Origin: Pirellulales bacterium
GTDB taxonomy: Bacteria > Planctomycetota > Planctomycetia > Pirellulales > JAICIG01
Direction of reading: 5' to 3'
Assembly: GCA_025924495.1 (NCBI GenBank)
Contig: JAICIG010000268.1
Span: forward strand, 1-11,159
Length of the DNA stretch: 11,159 nt
Made by a program: the position numbers and the translations under genes. The notes beneath the pieces were generated by a model, which was not told the origin of the DNA, searched no databases, and saw nothing but the letters and a program-made list of their open reading frames with translations. Of this stretch, positions 7,615 through 11,159 are shown piece after piece; within the stretch, counting starts at the first letter, position 1, and every line of letters begins with the position of its first letter.

Positions 7615-8472
7615 ATGCAGGTCGTGATCACCGCCGTCGGGCCCGATAATCGAGGCCTGGCCGATCCTATCATTCATTATGTGACCGGCGTGGGCGCCAA
7701 CATCGCCGAGATCCAGATGTACGATCACGACGAGCAGTGCGTGTTCGCCATGCTGCTGCGCATGGAATTGCCGGCGGATCAATTGCCGCCGTTACGCGAG
7801 GCGATGGCCGAAATCGGCGCAGTCAAACAACTCTCGATCCGCGTCTGGTCGCCCGACGAGCGAGCCGCGCGCCCGCGGTTGGCAATCTGCGCGACGTATC
7901 GCACCGAACCGCCCTTGGCGCTACTACGCGCGTTGCGCGACGGCCGAATCAAGGCCGATCCCACATTGATGATTGGCAATCGTCCGCATTGCCGTTCGTT
8001 GGCCGAGCAGTTCGGCGTCGAATGGCACGACATCGGCGACAGCGCCGGAGTCGCCGACGACGACCGGATGATTCAGCTCTGCGACGAGCGGCAGATTGAT
8101 TACATCATTCTGGCCCGCTACATGCGCGTGTTGCCTGCCAGCAGTTGCTGGAAATACGCCGGTGGACGAATCATCAATCTGCACCACGGTTTGCTGCCAA
8201 GCTTCCCAGGATTGCGGCCTTATCACGATGCCTACGCCAGCCGCATGCTGACCTACGGCGCCACTTGCCACTTCATCGTGCCCGATCTCGACGCCGGCAA
8301 TCAGATCATCTATCAATCGACCTTCACCGTCCCGCATGGCATGCCGCTCGAAGATGTGATGCGGTTGGGCCAGGAAGACAACGAACCGCATTGCCTCGTC
8401 GAGGGCGTGCGTCGCGTCGTCGATCGCGAAGTGCAATTGCACTTTCACCGCGTGATTGCCAGAAAGAAGTAG
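7615..8472 (+). CDS. purU: Formyltetrahydrofolate deformylase-like protein (ACT + formyltransferase domains)
   Basis: PurU hydrolyses 10-formyl-tetrahydrofolate to formate and tetrahydrofolate in the cytoplasm, balancing one-carbon units. Seen: 285 residues, the family's usual length. An N-terminal ACT-like domain (about 1-80) opens with ITAVGPDNRGLAD and is the expected amino-acid-sensing part. The formyltransferase domain follows, with LARYMRVL (166-173), INLHHGLLPSFPG (187-199), RPYHDAY (201-207), GATCHF (215-220) and LDAG (225-228). The Asn188-His190-Asp226 triad required for catalysis is present. Odd: the family's D-E-G-P-I-I block reads D-A-G-N-Q-I-I here, and the stretch GQEDNEPHCLVEG (252-264) replaces the usual GRDVEKNVL-like one, so this is a divergent branch. 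It stands alone, divergent from the desaturase and convergent with the glycosyltransferase gene (53 nt between stops). A different formyl-transfer role is possible. Confidence 0.85.
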   Translation: MQVVITAVGPDNRGLADPIIHYVTGVGANIAEIQMYDHDEQCVFAMLLRMELPADQLPPLREAMAEIGAVKQLSIRVWSPDERAARPRLAICATYRTEPPLALLRALRDGRIKADPTLMIGNRPHCRSLAEQFGVEWHDIGDSAGVADDDRMIQLCDERQIDYIILARYMRVLPASSCWKYAGGRIINLHHGLLPSFPGLRPYHDAYASRMLTYGATCHFIVPDLDAGNQIIYQSTFTVPHGMPLEDVMRLGQEDNEPHCLVEGVRRVVDREVQLHFHRVIARKK

Positions 8473-8525
8473 TCGGGACCAGCAAGCAGGCGGCCCCTCG
8501 CTCACTCTCGACTCCTACTCTGCGT

Positions 8526-9407
8526 TCACTTCCCCCGGCCGCCGGCGTAGCGGATGATGCAGTACAGGGCGCGGAAGCCGTCGCGCCAGGTGATCTTCTT
8601 GCCTTCGGCATAGGTGCGGCCGCGATAGCTGATCGAGCGCTCGTAAACGCGAATGCCGGGCATGGCGGCGACTTTCGCCGTCAGTTCAGGCTCAATGCCA
8701 AACCGCTGTTCGCGCAAGGTGGGCGCGATACGCTGAATGACGTCGCGGCGAAACGCCTTGTAGCAGGTCTCCATGTCGGTCAGATTCAGGTTGGTCATGG
8801 CGTTGGAGAGCAACGTCAAAACCTTGTTGCCGACCGAGTGCCAAAAGTAGAGCACTCGCTGATTATCCCCGGTAAAGCGGCTGCCAAAAACGACATCGGC
8901 TTCGTCGTCGACAATCGGCTGAATGAGCTTTTCGAACTCGGCCGGATCATATTCCAGGTCCGCATCCTGCACGATGACCACGTCGCCGGTGGCATGGCTG
9001 AAACCGGTGCGCAAAGCCGAGCCTTTGCCCTGATTCACCTCATGCATGATGACTTTCAAGTCGGGCGCACCTTGCCAGGTCTTGAGCAATTCGCGCGTGC
9101 CGTCAGTGCTGCCGTCGTCGACAATGATGATTTCAGTCGGCACGCCTGAATTGCGCACGCGATCGACGACTTCGGCGATCGTCCGCAGTTCATTGTAGAC
9201 GGGAATCACCACCGAGAGCATGAAGCCGGGCGGCAGGCGATAAATCCCAATTCGACGGCAAGCGCTGCGGCCGAGCAGTCTTTCGGCCAATTCTACGCGC
9301 TCTGTGCCGCCAGTGCGCTCGAGCGCTTCAGTCAATTGTCTTAACGCCTGGCAAGGGTCGGCGCCATGCTCAACGGCAGAATCGCCGGCGGATAAGGTAT
9401 GGTCCAT
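8526..9407 (-). CDS. Family 2 glycosyltransferase (dolichyl-phosphate mannose synthase-like)
   Basis: Transfers a sugar from a nucleotide donor, probably to a polyprenyl phosphate, at the cytoplasmic face of the membrane. Seen: 293 residues from the ATG at 9405-9407. The GT-A domain starts [10 protein letters not shown] (64-73), with VDDGSTDGT (96-104), the metal-binding QDADLEYD (147-154, Asp148-x-Asp150) and later GSRFTGDN and [12 protein letters not shown], which are typical of the DPM1/polyprenyl-phosphate glycosyltransferase group. There is no C-terminal membrane segment. About 60 residues precede the GT domain (a helix then [11 protein letters not shown]), an extension I associate with planctomycete homologues. 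The frame stays open upstream to an ATG at 9533, but that extra part is unlike the family and overlaps a strong hairpin, so the later start is preferred. Sugar and acceptor are unknown. Confidence 0.9.
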   Translation of the reverse strand: MDHTLSAGDSAVEHGADPCQALRQLTEALERTGGTERVELAERLLGRSACRRIGIYRLPPGFMLSVVIPVYNELRTIAEVVDRVRNSGVPTEIIIVDDGSTDGTRELLKTWQGAPDLKVIMHEVNQGKGSALRTGFSHATGDVVIVQDADLEYDPAEFEKLIQPIVDDEADVVFGSRFTGDNQRVLYFWHSVGNKVLTLLSNAMTNLNLTDMETCYKAFRRDVIQRIAPTLREQRFGIEPELTAKVAAMPGIRVYERSISYRGRTYAEGKKITWRDGFRALYCIIRYAGGRGK

Positions 9408-9428
9408 ACTTTTCTCTTTCGCAGATTG

Positions 9429-9454
9429 ATCGCCCGTCTGCGCGAGACGGCGAT
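9429..9454 (-). repeat. Hairpin in the glycosyltransferase leader
   Basis: Arms ATCGCCCGTCT and AGACGGCGAT pair over 10 base pairs with a single bulged C and a 5-nt GCGCG loop. It ends 22 nt before the chosen start codon at 9407. It has no T-run, so it is not an intrinsic terminator; a leader structure is more likely. Confidence 0.45.
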
Positions 9455-9533
9455 AAAGGCGGTGCAGGTATCCTAAGACTCGTAGTGTGTCGCGTGCAAG
9501 GTCAGCTTCTTGCGACCCAGGCGCACAGTGCAA

Positions 9534-9550
9534 CAGCGCTTTGAGCGCTG
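9534..9550. repeat. Perfect 7-bp inverted repeat with 3-nt loop
   Basis: CAGCGCT-TTG-AGCGCTG. It lies inside the presumed glycosyltransferase leader, between the promoter-like hexamers and the hairpin at 9429-9454. It could be an RNA hairpin or an operator; nothing visible decides. Confidence 0.4.
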
Positions 9551-9588
9551 CCGCCGCTGAAATTCTTCGACGTTTTGCGAGGCCACGA

Positions 9589-9615
9589 TTTATCGCGCCG
9601 AAAGATTCTTGACAA
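9589..9615 (-). promoter_or_regulatory. Possible promoter for the glycosyltransferase gene
   Basis: On the minus strand TTGTCA (9615-9610, 5 of 6) is followed after 15 nt by GATAAA (9594-9589, 4 of 6). Spacing is shorter than ideal. Its -35 hexamer overlaps that of a + strand candidate. Confidence 0.25.
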
Positions 9616-9636
9616 TCTCGTTTTGCTCAGCACAAT
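9609..9636 (+). promoter_or_regulatory. Possible sigma70-type promoter reading toward folK
   Basis: TTGACA (9609-9614, perfect -35) is followed after 16 nt by CACAAT (9631-9636, 4 of 6). The transcript would pass through the 9874-9974 structure before reaching folK. Confidence 0.3.
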
Positions 9637-9664
9637 ACGCGGTTGTGTTTTGAGGCAGAGACTT

Positions 9665-9691
9665 CACCGTTCCGCTCCACCGTTCCGGTGG
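9665..9691. repeat. Tandem 10-nt direct repeat, second copy within a hairpin
   Basis: CACCGTTCCG occurs at 9665-9674 and 9678-9687, a 13-nt period. The second copy is also part of the inverted repeat CCACCG-TTC-CGGTGG (9677-9691). A paired binding site is possible but unproven. Confidence 0.35.
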
Positions 9692-9873
9692 TGGATCGAT
9701 AAACGTTCGATTTGCGATCTCATTCAGCTTTTTGCACCGCCAGACGACTCGCTGCCGCTCGGCGAGGATGCCGCAGTCGCGCGAGTCGGTTTGGTCGCGG
9801 CAGAAGTCTGCGCCTCCGACACACAGCGTCGTTGAGCTGTTCGACGAGTTAAGCTCGCTGGACTGCTAGCGGT

Positions 9874-9974
9874 TGCTGGAACGAACTTCCTTGGGGGGCG
9901 GCGATGTAGGGATCGGACGTCGGCGACCTAGGTCGTGGCCTGGATGTCCCCCCCGGGTTTTTCGTTCCTGAGCA
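9874..9974 (+). repeat. 101-nt imperfect inverted repeat; possible structured RNA or attenuator/terminator upstream of folK
   Basis: Seen: TGCT+GGAACGAA (9874-9885) pairs with TTCGTTCC+TG+AGCA (9961-9974), 12 base pairs with a 2-nt bulge. After a 3x3 internal loop, CCT (9889-9891) pairs with GGG (9955-9957), and after one mismatch GGGGGG (9893-9898) pairs with CCCCCC (9948-9953). The interior carries the perfect 12-nt palindrome CGACCTAGGTCG (9924-9935). A run of five T (9958-9962) directly follows the G/C-rich stem on the + strand, as in an intrinsic terminator, and this run is also used by the outer stem. Inference: mutually exclusive structures could form an attenuator for folK, or the element could end a short upstream transcript. 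A decayed small mobile element is another reading; no target-site duplication was seen. Confidence 0.45.
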
Positions 9975-10118
9975 GCAGCCATCAGGGCGTATTGCGCAAG
10001 CCCTTCGTGGAGTAGGATGGCAGACGGCGTCTACGGCTGTCGCCAACAAGACGCCGCACAATTTTCTTGGCAGCATGCGTCGCTGCAAAATGCCATCGCA
10101 ATTGTCGCCCAGTTTGCC

Positions 10119-11132
10119 ATGACTCGTTGCCTCATCGGTCTCGGCGCAAATCTTGGCGATCGTGCGCAATCGTTGTCGAATGCTATCGAGCGCCTGGCGG
10201 CAAGCGAAGAGGTACAACTGCTGGCCTGCAGCCACAATCTGGAAACGGCGCCGGTCGGCGGCCCGCCCGGGCAAGCAACCTACCTCAATGCCGCCGCGCT
10301 GATCGAAACCGCGCTGCCGCCCGAACGGCTGCTAAGGTTGCTCCAGGAAATTGAAAGCCAACTTGGCCGCCAGCGCCTGGTTCGCTGGGACTCGCGAACC
10401 ATCGATCTTGATCTGTTGCTCTATGATCAACAGACGATCAATACGCCGCGGCTCACGGTTCCCCACCCGCGGTTGGCCGTGCGCCGCTTCGTGCTCGAGC
10501 CTGCCGCGGAAATTGCCGGGGGGATGCGCGACCCGGCAACGGGGTGGACCATTGAGCAATTGTGGCAGCACTTGCTCCATGCTTTCCCGTATGTGGCCAT
10601 TGCCGGGCCGCCGGGAGCAGGCAAAACCTGGTTAGCCGAGCAACTGGCGTCCCCGACAAGGCGGCGATTGATCTCGGATCAGCGCAGTGGCCTTGTAAAT
10701 GGCGGCAAAACCGTGCCACAGCTAGCCGACTCGTCTGGCCGCGCCATCCGGACCGAGATAGAATTTCTCGCCTATCGACGGCGATTGTTGTCGCGCGCCG
10801 CTTTACACCCCACCGAGAACCGCTCGACCGAAGATTGGCTGATCAGCGATTTCTGGCTCGACCAGTCGCGGGCTTGGGCCGCTCGGCTGGATACCGTAGG
10901 ACAAGAAGCAGTGCTGTCTGCCTGGCAGCAAGCGCAAAGCGAAACGGTGCGGCCGAAGTTATTGATTGTGCTCGCAGCGCCGCCGGCAAGCAGTAGGGAA
11001 ATGCTGCGCCTGGCAGACGAACTGGATGCGTTGAGCCGACAACCAAACGTCGGCCCCGTGTTGCGGCTTCGCGCGGATGATCGAGAAGCCGAATTGCGAG
11101 AAGCGGAAGCCGCGCTGCGAGCAATGCAATAA
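10119..11132 (+). CDS. folK: 6-hydroxymethyl-dihydropterin pyrophosphokinase (HPPK) fused to a deoxynucleoside-kinase-like P-loop domain
   Basis: The N-terminal half transfers pyrophosphate from ATP to 6-hydroxymethyl-7,8-dihydropterin, a step of folate synthesis in the cytoplasm. Seen: 337 residues against about 160 for plain FolK. HPPK signatures: LIGLGANLGDR (5-15), ETAPVGG (42-48), YLNAA (55-59), RWDSRTIDLDLLLY (89-102, metal-binding Asp96 and Asp98) and VPHPRLAVRRFVLEP (114-128). The C-terminal half has a Walker A GPPGAGKT (163-170), EFLAYRRRLL (215-224), SDFWLDQSRAWA (243-254) and RPKLLIVLAAP (278-288), matching in order the P-loop, FL-x-x-R helix, D-[YF] segment and central strand of deoxynucleoside kinases; the usual catalytic Glu after the P-loop and the lid arginines are not obvious. 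Start: ATG at 10119 fits FolK families. An in-frame ATG at 10017, with GGAG 4 nt upstream, would add 34 residues and cannot be excluded. No downstream gene is visible before the window ends. Confidence 0.9.
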   Translation: MTRCLIGLGANLGDRAQSLSNAIERLAASEEVQLLACSHNLETAPVGGPPGQATYLNAAALIETALPPERLLRLLQEIESQLGRQRLVRWDSRTIDLDLLLYDQQTINTPRLTVPHPRLAVRRFVLEPAAEIAGGMRDPATGWTIEQLWQHLLHAFPYVAIAGPPGAGKTWLAEQLASPTRRRLISDQRSGLVNGGKTVPQLADSSGRAIRTEIEFLAYRRRLLSRAALHPTENRSTEDWLISDFWLDQSRAWAARLDTVGQEAVLSAWQQAQSETVRPKLLIVLAAPPASSREMLRLADELDALSRQPNVGPVLRLRADDREAELREAEAALRAMQ

Positions 11133-11159
11133 CCAATCGTCGATGGCAGGCTCGCCCGC

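Larger units (their letters stand above)
9408..10118. other. Long non-coding, inverted-repeat-rich region between glycosyltransferase and folK
   Basis: A 711-nt divergent region. Short open frames exist (for instance 9575-9835 on the + strand) but none has a convincing product. It holds hairpins at 9429-9454 and 9534-9550, overlapping promoter-like hexamers at 9589-9637, a 10-nt direct repeat at 9665-9687 and a large inverted repeat at 9874-9974. The stretch 9560-9740 is visibly richer in A+T than its surroundings, as expected for promoters. Confidence 0.6.

Noticed and set aside
8473..8525. Possible bidirectional terminator between purU and the glycosyltransferase gene
   Set aside because: No stable hairpin followed by a T-run is visible in the 53 nt between the two stop codons.
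8145..9149. 334-codon open frame on the + strand
   Set aside because: It overlaps the end of purU in another frame and runs antisense through the glycosyltransferase catalytic domain; the translation is Arg-rich then featureless.
9575..9835. 86-codon open frame on the + strand in the intergenic region
   Set aside because: No ribosome site and no recognisable product; it starts upstream of the only + strand promoter candidate and crosses repeats and hairpins.
9768..9869. 33-codon open frame ending VVELFDELSSLDC
   Set aside because: The C-terminal end looks protein-like, but the frame is short, has no properly spaced ribosome site and matches nothing I recognise. It could be a remnant of a decayed gene.
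9874..9974. tRNA or mobile-element interpretation of the inverted repeat
   Set aside because: No cloverleaf, anticodon arm or T-loop consensus fits, and no target-site duplication or transposase remnant was found, so it is reported only as a structured repeat.

Overview
The window reads as chromosomal DNA of a planctomycete, probably of the Pirellulales. Three things point there. A secreted protein carries the N-terminal LEARNLL-type planctomycete export motif. A TPR protein has the C-terminal architecture of planctomycete Ser/Thr kinases. A small nuclease-fold protein opens with HYExxFE, a family I know almost only from this phylum. The DNA is G+C rich, so long antisense open frames are common and were discarded. 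I see no rRNA, tRNA, CRISPR array, insertion sequence, phage or plasmid gene.

Layout. Bases 1-3582 (+) hold the 3' end of a TPR protein, probably the C-terminus of a protein kinase that starts outside the window, and 3 nt later a secreted matrixin-like metalloprotease with two pre-peptidase-like beta domains and a Pro/Tyr-rich tail. Bases 3599-7212 (-) hold four genes read in the same direction: acyl-lipid/acyl-CoA desaturase, YkgJ-type cysteine-cluster protein, histidyl-tRNA synthetase (hisS, GTG start) and the HYExAFE PD-(D/E)xK-like protein (TTG start). Only the last two are close enough (8 nt) to be clearly co-transcribed. Bases 7615-8472 (+) hold a formyltetrahydrofolate deformylase-like protein (purU). 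Bases 8526-9407 (-) hold a family 2 glycosyltransferase of the dolichyl-phosphate-mannose-synthase type with a conserved-looking N-terminal extension. After a roughly 700-nt non-coding stretch rich in inverted repeats, bases 10119-11132 (+) hold folK fused to a P-loop domain resembling deoxynucleoside kinases.

Functionally this is mostly housekeeping: translation (hisS), folate/one-carbon metabolism (folK and purU, not adjacent), membrane lipid desaturation, glycosylation and extracellular proteolysis. No defence, secretion or biosynthetic cluster is visible, and I do not claim a new multi-gene system. The items most worth a second look are a 101-nt imperfect inverted repeat with an embedded T-run upstream of folK, the HPPK-kinase fusion, the metalloprotease that lacks the usual third zinc ligand, the HYExAFE nuclease-like protein behind hisS, and a HisRS whose sequence looks archaeal/eukaryotic rather than typically bacterial.
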